A stretch of 45,876 nt of DNA, taken from Sphaeroforma sirkka (lineage: Eukaryota > Opisthokonta > Ichthyosporea > Ichthyophonida). The stretch covers positions 1 through 45,876 of the forward strand of contig LUCW03000552.1 in the NCBI GenBank assembly GCA_001586965.3, written 5' to 3'. Under the pieces are notes generated by a model. The model had not been told where the DNA came from, searched no databases, and worked only from the letters and a program-made list of their open reading frames with translations. The position numbers and the translations under genes were made by a program. This document shows, one piece after another, positions 10,796-20,392 of this stretch (position 1 is its first letter; the number at the start of each line of letters is the position of its first letter).

Positions 10796-11783
10796 CTAGT
10801 CGCAAAAAAGTTTCACTCTAACTGGTTTACCTTTGAAAGTATCTGGAAGTGAACCATCCTTGTGTGTCAGTTCATATCCTTGTCCCTGTCTGGCTTTGAC
10901 AACGTATGGTCCAAACATTGGTCGCATTGCTTTGGTTGTGCGACCTTCGGACCGTACCATTACCACATCTCCTGATTGAAAGGCGATGAAATCGTAAGCA
11001 TGGAGGCGGTCAAACTGCCTGGATAGTGTATCTGCGTATTTCTGCGTGACCTTGTAGAGCGTCGGCAAGATAGTGTCGTGCAAACGATCCAGCCGGTGTG
11101 CCCAAGCCTCATTGGTGACCGGCTGATTCCCCGGAAGGTCATCCGCGAAGTCAGCAAACGGAACATGACGGCGACCGAAGTAAGCACTGAATGGTGCTGT
11201 CTTGTGTCGCCGAGATATTCGGAGGTTCTGGCACAGCATAATAAGTGGTAGTCGGACATCCCATGCCGTAGGTAAAGATTTACATAGCTTGCGAACTCCT
11301 TCGTGTATGTCTCTGTGTCTTCTCTCCGCTGCTCCCAGAACCTGAGGACGATATGGTGGCGACATCGCATGCATCACTCCAACTCCTTGAGTTATTAGTT
11401 TAACAATCTTGTTCGAAAACTCGCCTCCCTCGTCTGATTGGATTTTCCTAGGAAAACCATGTTCTCCAAACACCTCCATAAGTTTCGATGTCACCACTTC
11501 TGCTGACTTTGTGGCCGTTGCTCTTAATATCGAGTACCCCGTTGCTATATCCAAGATGTACAATATATATCGATTTCCTGCTGCTGAAACTAGTGGCATT
11601 GGAATTATGTCGACTTGAATATGATCCCACGGATACTTTGCCGTTATATTAATCATCGGGTGAAATCCCTTTCGTAGCACCCTCTGTCATAGAGACATGT
11701 GCGACAGTTTCTCTTAACTGTTTGTGCAAGGTCCAGAGCGTTAGGCCACAAATGTCCGTTCTGCTGTAGTTGAGCAACTGTTG
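10796..11783 (-). pseudogene. Gypsy2 integrase (zinc domain end, DDE core, GPY/F module)
   Basis: The 294-residue open frame 11680-10796 has a full rve core: first Asp in WDHIQVDIIPMP, second in IQSDEGGEF, and the PPYRPQVLGAAERRH segment with the catalytic Glu. A C-terminal GPY/F-type module follows (MRPMFGPYVVKARQGQG), as in Ty3/gypsy integrases. The upstream zinc-binding part is read at 11783-11690 in another frame (NGHLWPN and CRTC). The first half of the zinc domain (HEIGHHRAEG) lies on the other side of the solo copia LTR, near 12225. A shift or stop near 11685 separates the zinc domain from the core, so the gene is not intact. Confidence 0.87.
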
Positions 11784-12208
11784 TGTAGAAAAAATCATAT
11801 TGTCAAAGGTGAATGATGTTTAAGTGTTGCCCAATCCATCATGCGGTTATCTAACGATGTTTTTTGTATGTTGTGTTTGAATGTATTTCGTAGGCCGATT
11901 GTGTTTGACCTATTAAATGTATATTTTCTTACAGGTGTCATTTGATAGAAATGGGTTTCCTTTCATGGCTTATTCTTGTTTGAGTGAATATTCATTGAGT
12001 TATGAGTCCGAAGTTTAAGTGTATCTAATGTTTGGGTGACTAAAAATAGATCGCGCACGTCCGTTGAATTTCTTTGGCAAAGGAAATTTTCGAGCCGAAA
12101 GGGCCGTTCAATTTTGACGAAAAAATTAAAGACACTTTCGATACTGAGGACGGTTCTGGCATATCCCAATCGTGCTGAAAAAGTCGCTTCAAGGTTGAAA
12201 AATTTACA
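11784..12208 (+). repeat. Solo LTR of the copia A/B family (LTR2), diverged
   Basis: It starts TGTAGAAAAAATCATATTG and follows the family LTR with many small deletions (for example 12 bases lost near 11840). It ends GTTGAAAAATTTACA, one base from the family end. No copia coding sequence is attached, so it is a solo LTR. The segment that should hold the TATA-like box (about 12126-12192) is replaced by unrelated sequence resembling nearby Gypsy2 DNA at about 12344-12395. It interrupts the integrase zinc domain of Gypsy2 in antisense orientation. I could not find a clear target-site duplication. Confidence 0.85.
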
Positions 12209-12824
12209 ACCCTCTGCTCTATGATGCCCAATCTCATGCTGACACAAGGTGAGCTGTGTGCGACGGCTTATCTCTTCCTTATCTGGAGAATCCGTCATGG
12301 CTACTTCCGAGGTGCGATCGATACTAGCCGAGACGTATCTAATGGGGTGACTTTCGATACGCAGGACTTTCCATATCTCAATCGTGCTGAAAAGGAAGGC
12401 TGTAACCATTGCGTGGGCTGTCCTTGGAACTTTCCGTATTTGAGGAAAGTGGGCTGTCCTGGGTCTAGGTCTCTTTGTAGAAGCGACTTGAATAACTGGA
12501 ACCAAAGCTCGTGGGGCGCCCACGGTAGACACACCGTAGCTGTGGCCCTCTCTGATCGTATCTTGCGCAACATTTTATGGATTAATCTCCATGCACTAAA
12601 ACTCTCCATGGTGGGTTCATCCATCCGTCTATATCTTTCCAACAATGTGCAAACGCTCCACCCCTGTCATCGTCTGTGTAGTAGCGTGGCAAATGGTGAT
12701 CCTGTTGCGAAGCAAAGATATCGACATTATTCTCAGCCGTAATCCGTTGCGCTTGCTCAAAGTAATCTGGAAAAAGTGCCAACATTCTCAAAGTAACCTC
12801 CGGGTCCTCAGTCTCAACAGTTCC
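12209..12824 (-). pseudogene. Gypsy2 methyltransferase-like (NPPW) domain and spacer to integrase
   Basis: This follows RNase H. The frame 12791-12582 reads FPDYFEQAQ, NNVDIFASQQDHHLPRYY, GGAFAHCW and DGWMNPPW. After a frameshift, 12600-12300 reads RLIHKMLRKIRS and VCLPWAPHELWFQLF. The pattern of DxFA, a buried Trp, NPPW, an amphipathic helix, then P-W-x(3-4)-W resembles the Dam/N6-adenine methyltransferase-like domain described in DIRS elements. NPPW would be the catalytic motif IV; I see no obvious SAM-binding glycine motif. A 17-bp insertion flanked by direct CATGGAGA repeats (about 12593-12617) causes the frameshift. The same domain is seen cut in Gypsy1 and in the 20847-20935 fragment. 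Confidence 0.6.
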
Positions 12825-13304
12825 CTAATGAAGCCTAGACCACGCGTCTGGTAGCACGTTCTTTATACCCAGGATGTGCGAGATAGTAAAATTGAAAGGC
12901 GCTATGATGTGATGCCATCGTTGTAGCATCGGATTCAGCTTTAGCTGTGTGTTCATATACATCAAAGCCTTGTGATCAGTCAACACTGAAAAGCGTTGAC
13001 CTTCGAGATGATCCCGGAAGTGTGTGAGACCATATACCAAGGCCAATAATTCAGTTCCTTCATGGGTGTTGCGTCATTGCGCTGTGCTGCGTTGAGGGTC
13101 TTGCTGAAGAACATTAGGTATTGCTTCTTCCCTTCTATGGTCTGGAACAATGCACCTCCAATACCGTAGTCGCTTGCATCCGTTTCGAGTTGTAAAGGTA
13201 CTTCGTCGAAGGGGAATTTCAACACTACTGCCTCAACTATGGCTTGCTTCATGACATCCCAAGCTTGCTGGTGTCTCTGTTCCCACCTGTCTCCAATGAT
13301 ATCC
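12825..13304 (-). pseudogene. Gypsy2 RNase H
   Basis: Two overlapping frames (13252-12980 and 13046-12825) give ETDASDYGIGGAL, FFSKTLNAAQ, LTDHKALMYMNTQ and a HI-GIKNVLPDAWSR end, the Ty3/gypsy RNase H pattern with its catalytic Asp and Glu positions recognisable. A frame change near 13050 breaks the gene. Equivalent residues in Gypsy1 (5165-5829) are about two-thirds identical by eye. Confidence 0.87.
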
Positions 13305-14112
13305 TTAGGCTTCAGTCTTACAAATTCCCGGAGTTGGGCAACTACCTCTGCAAAGTTTGGTAGGTGCTCGTGAAGAAAGAAAGTTGGCTAATCCCAAGGC
13401 CGATGCAATGTCTTTGTACTTCTTCGGGGTTGGCCAGTCAATGAGCTTGGCCTGATTTTCATGGCAAATATCAATTCCGGCCTTCGATACTCGCTTCCCT
13501 AGGATCATGACTTCTTTGACTGCAAAATGACATTTTGAAGGGTTTAGCTTGAAACTGTGGTACGTCAGCCGCCGAATAACCTCTTTCACTACTCGTTTGT
13601 GTTCCTCGTAGTCATCTGTTGCTATTACGATGTCGTCCAGATAGTGGTATGCCGGAAGTCCTTGCAATATCACACTCAGTGTACGCTGAAACTGCTGCGT
13701 CAGTGCGTGTAGTCCAAAGGGCGCTGATGTAAAAGAATACTCGCTCTTGCCATGTGTGAAACTGAATAGATACTGAGAATCAGGGTGAATTGGGAGTCAA
13801 TGGTACGCTGCGGTTAGATCCAATGTCGTGTAATATCTCTTCCCTTTGATGTTACCAATGATGTCGTTGATACGGGGAATAATGAACTGATCCGCCGGTA
13901 TTAATGCATTCACCGCTCTGAGGTCCAAAACACACTCGCACTTTCTTTAGTTCTCCAGATTGAGTATACTCTGGCACGGCGAGGAAGGGTAAGTTGACGG
14001 AAGTGGCTGTATCCTTTTGAACTATGACCAAATCTTGAATCCACTTCTGCACCTGTCTATCTACCCATGGTATCCATTTGTCTGCTACAAAGTTCCTTAC
14101 TGCCTTCCGCAT
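13305..14112 (-). pseudogene. Gypsy2 reverse transcriptase, frameshifted
   Basis: From right to left the pieces are WVDRQVQKWIQDLVIV, LPFLAVPEY, KKVRVCF, a stretch with TTLDLTAAYH then a stop then LPIHP, the SFTSAPFGL segment (about 13735), YHYLDDIVIATDD with the catalytic YLDD (about 13640), LNPSKCHFAVKEV and LGKRVSKAGI. All match the order of Ty3/gypsy RT motifs. There are at least two frame breaks and one in-frame stop. The thumb/connection part (IDWPTPKKYKDIASALGLANF) ends in a frameshift near 13310. Confidence 0.88.
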
Positions 14113-14741
14113 CCTTGCATCTGGTGATCTGGTGTCACTGGCAATCTAACTTCGCCTCCTTCCAGTCTGCACCTGTCCTTTTCTCGAATACCATCATTGT
14201 CCCTCAGTTCCTTGTCTAGTTCCAGGCGAACACCGGTTTCCTCGGTCAAATCTGGTGGCCGTCTCAACGGTATTGGTTCCAATAGTTTGTCTAGCTCCGT
14301 TGGATCTATGGGTGAGAATGGCGATTGAAGGCCTCCCACGAATAGCCCTAAGCCGTACATAAGATCCTGGCCTACGATCGCGTGGATAGCCGGTGGTAGA
14401 TTCATTAGCTCGAAAGTCCGTTCTGTGAGCTCTAGACCATATCGTACTGGAGTTTGTACGGTGGAGCCTATTCGCCGTGTACGAAGACTACGATCAGCTA
14501 GGTATATATAGGATCTCTCCGGAGCCGACTTAATTTGCAATCCCCAATCGTGTGCGGATGTCGAATCAATACAACTTCTGTTTGCCCCAGTATCCACTAA
14601 CGCCCTGCATGTCTTAACGTTAATCAGGATAGATATGAATATTCGATTGTCCATCGAAAGTAATGAATCTTTAATCGATAGTATCACAGGTGTGCTAGAC
14701 AGGAAAACTAAAGTTGCATCTGCATCCGACACCATTACGTC
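14097..14741 (-). pseudogene. Gypsy2 aspartic protease and RT linker
   Basis: A 212-residue open frame contains ALVDTGANRSCID, the retropepsin active-site motif, SYIYLADRSLRT as a flap-like strand, and IVGQDLMYGLG, the conserved second Gly/Leu region. It continues into the Pro/Asp/Glu-rich linker (DPTELDKLLEPIP, identical in Gypsy1) before RT. The ORF's ATG (14735) lies three codons after the gag stop UAG and in the same frame, so translation either reads through the stop or restarts at this ATG. It overlaps the RT frame through a frameshift near 14100. Confidence 0.88.
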
Positions 14742-15074
14742 CTATTCCTGATCGCTGCCTATGGTTTCCCACGTTGCATTCTCTTCCAACTCACCTTGTT
14801 CGATTTCGTCTGGGTGTGCCAGTATGGAAGCAATGTGTGTGTCTGTAGGCGTGGTCTCCTCATGCTCCGTTTGCTGGTCGTCCGAGTCTATCAGAGCCGT
14901 AATGGTGTTGACCGCGGGCATTGAAGGATACGCCTTGCTTGAATCCTCGGCCAGAGTTGAATGTGAATCCAACCCGTTTGTTCGACTGGTAGTGTTTGCA
15001 GGAAGATATATGCCTGAAACTGGGTGGGGCACCCGCTCTGCACGCATAACACGTGGTGGTCGTAGACGTACTTG
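14742..15074 (-). pseudogene. Gypsy2 gag C-terminus with unusual zinc knuckle
   Basis: Just downstream of the copia B insertion the gag frame reads CYACRAGAPPSFRHISSC (first Cys codon at 15051-15049), a C-x2-C-x9-H-x3-C motif. This resembles a retroviral zinc knuckle but with longer spacing than the usual C-x2-C-x4-H-x4-C. A frame change follows, and then the 15047-14742 frame, rich in Glu, Thr and Ser, runs to the UAG at 14742-14744. It belongs to the same gene as 21086-22442. Confidence 0.72.
15070..15074 (+). repeat. Target-site duplication, left copy (ACTTG)
   Basis: ACTTG precedes the TG of LTR3 and recurs at 21081-21085 right after the last CA of the truncated LTR at 21080. A 5-bp duplication is normal for Ty1/copia integrases. 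Joining across it restores the gag reading frame of Gypsy2. Confidence 0.85.
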
Positions 15075-15525
15075 TGTAGAAAAATCATATTGTCAAAAGT
15101 GAATGATGTTTAAGTGTTGGACTCAGACCTAGTCCATCGAGGAACCGATTATCTAACGATGTTTTTTGTATGTTGTGTTTACGAATGTATTTCGTAGGCC
15201 GATTGTGTTTGACCTATTAAATGTATAATTTTGTTACAGGTGTCATTTGATAGGAAATGGGTTTCCCTTTCATATGACACCTTATTCAAGTTGTTTGAGT
15301 GAATATTCATTGATTTATGAGTCTTGGAAGTTTAAGTGTATTTGAAGAAATTGTGTTTGTATTTTTAGAGATGGAATCTAAAAATATATCGCGCACGTCC
15401 GTTGTAATTTCTTGAGCAAAGGAAATTTTCGAGCCGAAAGGGCCGTTCAATTTTGACGAAAAATAGTATAAATACGGAATACAAAAGTAAATAAAGAGTA
15501 CTTTCACAGAGTTGAAAAATTAACA
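15075..15525 (+). repeat. 5' LTR of copia B (LTR3)
   Basis: Spans TGTAGAAAAATC to GAAAAATTAACA, 451 bp. A TATA-like AGTATAAATA is at about 15464 and AATAAA at 15490, so the transcript start and R region should fall in the last 40 bp. It differs from LTR4 of the same element at about nine substituted sites (for example 15109, 15148 and 15395-15415), whereas LTR4 matches LTR1 of copy A. Confidence 0.93.
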
Positions 15526-15543
15526 TGGAAGCAGCGGACGGGA
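15526..15543 (+). promoter_or_regulatory. Primer-binding site, initiator tRNA-Met-like
   Basis: TGGAAGCAGCGGACGGGA begins at the first base after the 5' LTR. It agrees at 13 of 16 positions with the complement of a typical eukaryotic initiator tRNA-Met 3' end (TGGTAGCAGAGGATGG), the usual primer of copia elements. The differences could reflect the host's own tRNA or decay. Confidence 0.65.
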
Positions 15544-15599
15544 CTAAAAGCTAGAAATTTTATGAGACCAAGGACTCGAGTGCCTAAGAGTGAGAGAAA

Positions 15600-15712
15600 A
15601 GAGAGAGAGAGAGAGAGAGAGCTAGAGAACGCTGATTTGAGAGAGAGAGAGAGCTAGAGAACGCTGATTTGAGAGAGAGAGAGCTAGAGAGCGCTGATTT
15701 GAGAGAGAGAGA
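15600..15712 (+). repeat. GA-rich tandem repeat in copia leader
   Basis: Three imperfect copies of a unit of about 33 bp, a GA run followed by GCTAGAGAACGCTGATTT, lie between the primer site and the gag ATG. The last part is also present at the very start of the window in copy A. Confidence 0.85.
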
Positions 15713-15737
15713 GACCACTGATCACCAAACCGAGAGA

Positions 15738-18700
15738 ATGAAGTACGTGGAGCCCAAACTGAAGGATGCCACCGGCTACCCGAACTGGAAGTTGAAGATG
15801 GAAGCTAAGCTGAAGGAAAAGGCCGTCTTCAATGCCGCTACAGACCGTGAGAGGGAGATTGCCTACTCCATGATTGTCCAGAGCGTTGAAGCCTGTTGTC
15901 TTGGATACGTCCGTAACACTGATAACCCTGCAGTTGCCTTGGCCCAGATCGCTACCGCAATGAACCGCCAGACGGAGGCCAATCTGGACGCGTTGACTCA
16001 GAACTTAGATAGGATGAAGATGAACGATGGAGAAAATGTTGCTGAACTCGCCGACCGATGTGAGATTCTATTTGGCCAGCTTGCAGGTCAGGGATGAGTT
16101 GACTAACATTCGGAAACGCATATCCTTCATGAAGGGCCTTCCACGTCAGTTTGCGCCGCTGAAGATTGACTTGAATGCGAAGTTTGCAAACGGAAATTGA
16201 TTCAGCTATGAGCAAGTGAAGGAAGCCGCCATTGTGTTTGAGACTGGACTCGGTGTCTACGATGATGACAACGACGACGAAGATATCGGTCTTTATGCTA
16301 ATGGACGATATCACAAGGGTAACCACCAAGCCCAGAAGGGTCGACGAGGAGGTGGTTTCGACCGACCAAGAGGTGACTTTGGTAGTAGAGATGGCCGGGA
16401 GCTTACTTGTTTCAAGTGCCTTAAGCCCGGGCATACTCGGGCTAATTGTCGTGGTAAGATGGCGTGTTTGAATTGCAAGAAACCAGGGCATATCAAACGA
16501 GACTGCCCAGATCTCGACGATGACAATGATGATGACAATGGCTATTTCGGATTTGGATTGATGGCGATCGGTGATGACGGAGATTCCGACAGTGATGATG
16601 GTATGCCGGCCTTGATGTGTGATTCCACCGATTCTGATTCTTCCGATGCCGAGAGCAAATTTGATGATGAATTGGATGCTCCACCCGGGTTGCTATCTGG
16701 AGGTTTTTCATCGGATTATGAAGTTCAGGGTGGCTTTATCTCAGCTACAGATGAAGAGAACTGTACTACACTCGACGATGATGACACCTTTGCCGAGGAT
16801 GATCTACTTGTGGATGGATCCGTCACCTCAATCGCTGAAGCCGAATTGGAGAACACAATCAGCGAACATTCGGCGTTTGCATTGCTGGGCGTGGGTGATC
16901 TGGTCTTATCTGCTAACGAGCTTGTGGTTGACACAGGTGCCAGCAAGCATGTTGTTGTATTGGAGGATGCTCTGTCTGCAGTGAGACCCTCTAACAAGCG
17001 ATTGACCGGGCTTGGCAACACTAAACTGCATGCAGATGGTGAGGGAGAGTTGCGCGGCTGTCCTGAGACTGGTTTAGCTCTTCTCATTCCTAAGGCGGGT
17101 GTTCAACTTTTATCCGTACGACAGCTTGTTAAGAACGGCTGGAAGGCGACGTGCGAGAAGAACGACTGCACATTATTTGATCCGCAGGGTGGTTTGGGGA
17201 AAGCAACGGTTAGACAAGGGCTATGCATCGTTTCCCTGAAGGATCTGAAGTCGCCCGTCAACCGAGCACATTCGGGTACAAAGATTATCGATGAAGACAA
17301 GGCCCTTGTGGCATCCGATGATGGTGAAGCAGATGTGCTCATGTGGCATCATAGACTTGGCCATGTAAGCTTGGAACTGATGAAAGAGACAATGGTTTGT
17401 GCAGGAATGGAGAAAGTTGCCAGACGTTGGGATGAGAAGCTTCCCTTCTGTAGAGCTTGCGTGCAAGACAAGATGACACGGGCCAGAATTACTCGCAAGT
17501 TGGTCGGGTCGAAGGGTAAACGTAAATCTGTGGTTCTAGAAGTTCCGGGATCGAAGCTGTACGTAGATATCTTCGAGACCTCGAAGGCACCGTCACTCAC
17601 TGGAAAACAATTCGGTCTCCAGGTTCTTGACGATGCAACGGACCACTACTGGTGTTTGGGCCTGAAGCAAAAGAGTGATGCGACTGCTGCAATGCGTCAC
17701 TTGCTGGACACTGAATTTGCAGTGTTGAAACGATTCCCGAAGAAGGCTCATAGTGATAGAGGGGGCGAGTTTGTCAACGAGACTTGGAAGTCTATGCTAT
17801 CAGCAAGAGGCATAAAGCAGAGTTTGACGGCAGCACGTACTCCTGAACATAATGGAAGATGTGAGCGTGCACATCGAACCCTAATCGAGATGGCCCGGGT
17901 TCTTCTACTGCAGGCTGGACTGGGCGATGAGTTTTGGCTTGAAGCGGTTACCTATGCTTGTTGGTTGATCAACGTAATGCCACAACGAGGTGGTGCTAAG
18001 TCGCGGGCGGAACTATGGTCAGGAGTTAAACCTGATTTGTCGCAAACAACAATTCCTTTTGGTGCGAAAGTATATTTCTTGACCGGAAAACATAACAAGA
18101 AATTCGGCAAGAAGGGTCAGGAAGGTATTTTACTAGGTCCTAGCCTTATTACTGTTGGCGGCAGTATGCGAATTTACAACCTAGAGACAAAGCGTGTTGT
18201 GAATAGTCGAGATTATCGCCTTGAGCCCACGATTGCCAGTCACGTTGAAAGGGTCAAAGTCAATAATTCCGAGGGTGACGATGATAGTATTGACGATGAA
18301 GTAGGAGCAAGTGATGGCAACAAGGATACTTCAGCGTCAGAATCAGATACGGATAGTGATGGAGATGATCCCATGGATGATGCCGCCGAAGATGATGCCA
18401 CTACGGATGAATCATCTACTGATGGAGGTGATGAATCAGGACCCGGTGAGCATCCTGGTTATGCTCGCCGCCCACTCAATCACCAGAAACGTGATTTGCC
18501 TGGTAAGCAGACACCTACGAGAGGTGGCAGGCGATTGAAAACCCGCGTAGATCGTACACGCGACCGAGCCAATGACATGATGTCCCCGCGGATCAGCTCT
18601 AAGGCTCGTACGGACTTGGACTCGGAGAGAAAACGTGAACGTCAATCAAGTGGAACCCCACCTCGACAAACTTCGAAACTTCGACGAGATCGTAAACGAG

Positions 18701-20331
18701 ATCATGAAGAATCTAACTTTGGATTTCTGGCCGATGATGAATTGTCCTTCAAAGACTTGACTGGGTCTGTTGATGAGAAGCACTTCCGCGCAGCCATGAG
18801 AGACGAGCTACGTTCAATGCTGAAGATGAAGGTTTGGAAACTTCAGCAGCGCTGCAAGGCCCGGACAAAGCCTCTGGGACTCAAGTGGGTTCTCACTCTC
18901 AAGCGTGATGAAAGCGGCGCAGTGATACGACATAAAAGCCCGCCTATGTGCGAAGGGATTTGCACAACAGTATGGTCGAGATTATGTGGAGACATCGTCA
19001 CCAGTAGTCACAAAGAGACTGTGCGTGCATGTTTGGCTATCGCTGCATCTGAGAACTTGGATGTATTGCAGTTCGATGTCAAAACTGCATTTTTGCATGG
19101 TAATTTGGAAGAGTACGTCAGCTCGAAGATCCCCACTGGTTTCGTTGAACTAGTCGGTGATTTACTAAGTGATGAGGATCACCAGTTGATTAAGGAGGGT
19201 GCTATTTGCGAGCTGAAGAAGAGTATCTATGGACTCAAGCAAGCCGGATTATGTTGGTTTGTGCGCTTCAGAGATTTCCTCGTTAATAATGTTGGATTCC
19301 GGCCAAGTCTTACGGACCCTTGTCTCTTTATTCGGAAGAACTGCTTTCTGGTACTTTATGTTGATGACGGTTTGATATTTTCGACTTCACGTCGAATGGG
19401 GGAGAAGATATTGAAGAAGATCGTGACAGAGTTCGACGTCAAGTCGATGGGGTCTCCACGGTTTTTCCTCGGATGGAAAATTGATATGTCTGAAAGAGGA
19501 ATTTTCATCTCGCAGCCGGCATATATTGAGAAGCTAGCGCAGAAGTATGGATCATTGAAAAGGGTCAGTACACCTATGAGTACATCTTTCGACGTGAATC
19601 GGCCTGGTACATTGGTGCAGGATTCAGACTACCGTGGTATCATAGGTTCCCTTATGTTTGCAGCTGTGGGTACGCGTCCTGATATTGCTTTTGCGACAAG
19701 TTCACTGAGCCGATACCTTGACCAGCCGACTAAGGCGAGAGAGGCTGCCGCAAGAAATCTGTGCGGATACTTGGAGGCTACCAAACACTGGGGAATCTTC
19801 TATGAAGCCGGGAACGACTTGAAACTTTGTGCGTATGCCGATGCAAGCTATGGGGGGCGAGAAAGACAAGCGATCTCGTTCTGGCTATCTGGTATTCATC
19901 ACAAATGCCCCAGTCTACTGGGGGGGCGCGCCGTCAGACACTTGTCACCCTAAGTACTTCTGAGGCAGAGTATGTCAGTCTTGCAGAGTCTTGCCGTGAC
20001 GTAAAAAACTGCTTTGAATTTGCTATCTGAGCTAGGACGAGCCTCTGATCAATCTGTAGTTTGTTACGAGGACAATCAGACTGCTAAGAAGATGGCTGAG
20101 GAATTGACCACCAAGCGCAGTAAGCATATTGATATCAAATATCATTATGTGCGAGAGCTATGCGCAAAGAAGATCATCTCATTGGAGGACTGCCGGTCTG
20201 AGTTGATGGTTGCTGATGCCTTGACCAAGGCATTGCCTAAGGTTGCTTTCGTGAAGCACCGAAGTCATATGATGAAACGCCGCTGCTACCGATGTGCTGT
20301 CGTGTCTACATCTCTCTGTCGTTGTGGCTAG
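15738..20331 (+). pseudogene. copia B gag-pol polyprotein (nearly intact, several frame errors)
   Basis: The start is ATG 15738 (MKYVEPKLKDATGYPNWKLK, a copia gag N-terminus). Gag breaks at about 16095 and 16197. The long frame 16216-19953 (1245 residues) follows: two CCHC knuckles (CFKCLKPGHTRANC and CLNCKKPGHIKRDC), protease VDTGASKH (16927), integrase zinc motif HHRLGH...CRAC (17347-17460), a DDE core with VDIFE, HSDRGGEF and EHNGRCERAHR, an acidic linker, and RT with FDVKTAFLHG and YVDD (19358). A +1/-1 shift pair puts about 25 RT codons (18936-19012) out of frame, removing the KARL.AKGF motif. Extra bases near 19855, 19921 and 20002 break RNase H (YADASYGG, LSTSEAEYVSL, KHIDIKYHYVRE, VADALTKALP). 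It is probably inactive, or affected by sequencing error in homopolymers. Confidence 0.92.
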
Positions 20332-20384
20332 TTTGTGGGGAGATACATATCGAATGATGTCCGATGACTATGTCTTGCGTCCAT

Positions 20385-20392
20385 GGGGGGAG
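20385..20392 (+). promoter_or_regulatory. Polypurine tract of copia B
   Basis: GGGGGGAG directly abuts the TG of the 3' LTR at 20393. Confidence 0.82.

Noticed and set aside
11963..12532. 189-codon minus-strand frame as a separate gene
   Set aside because: It runs through the antisense strand of the solo copia LTR and Gypsy2 spacer; mixed origin, no single product.
12209..12824. NPPW domain as part of a bacterial-type restriction-modification system or contamination
   Set aside because: It is continuous with gypsy RNase H and integrase in a eukaryotic nested repeat, with no restriction partner.
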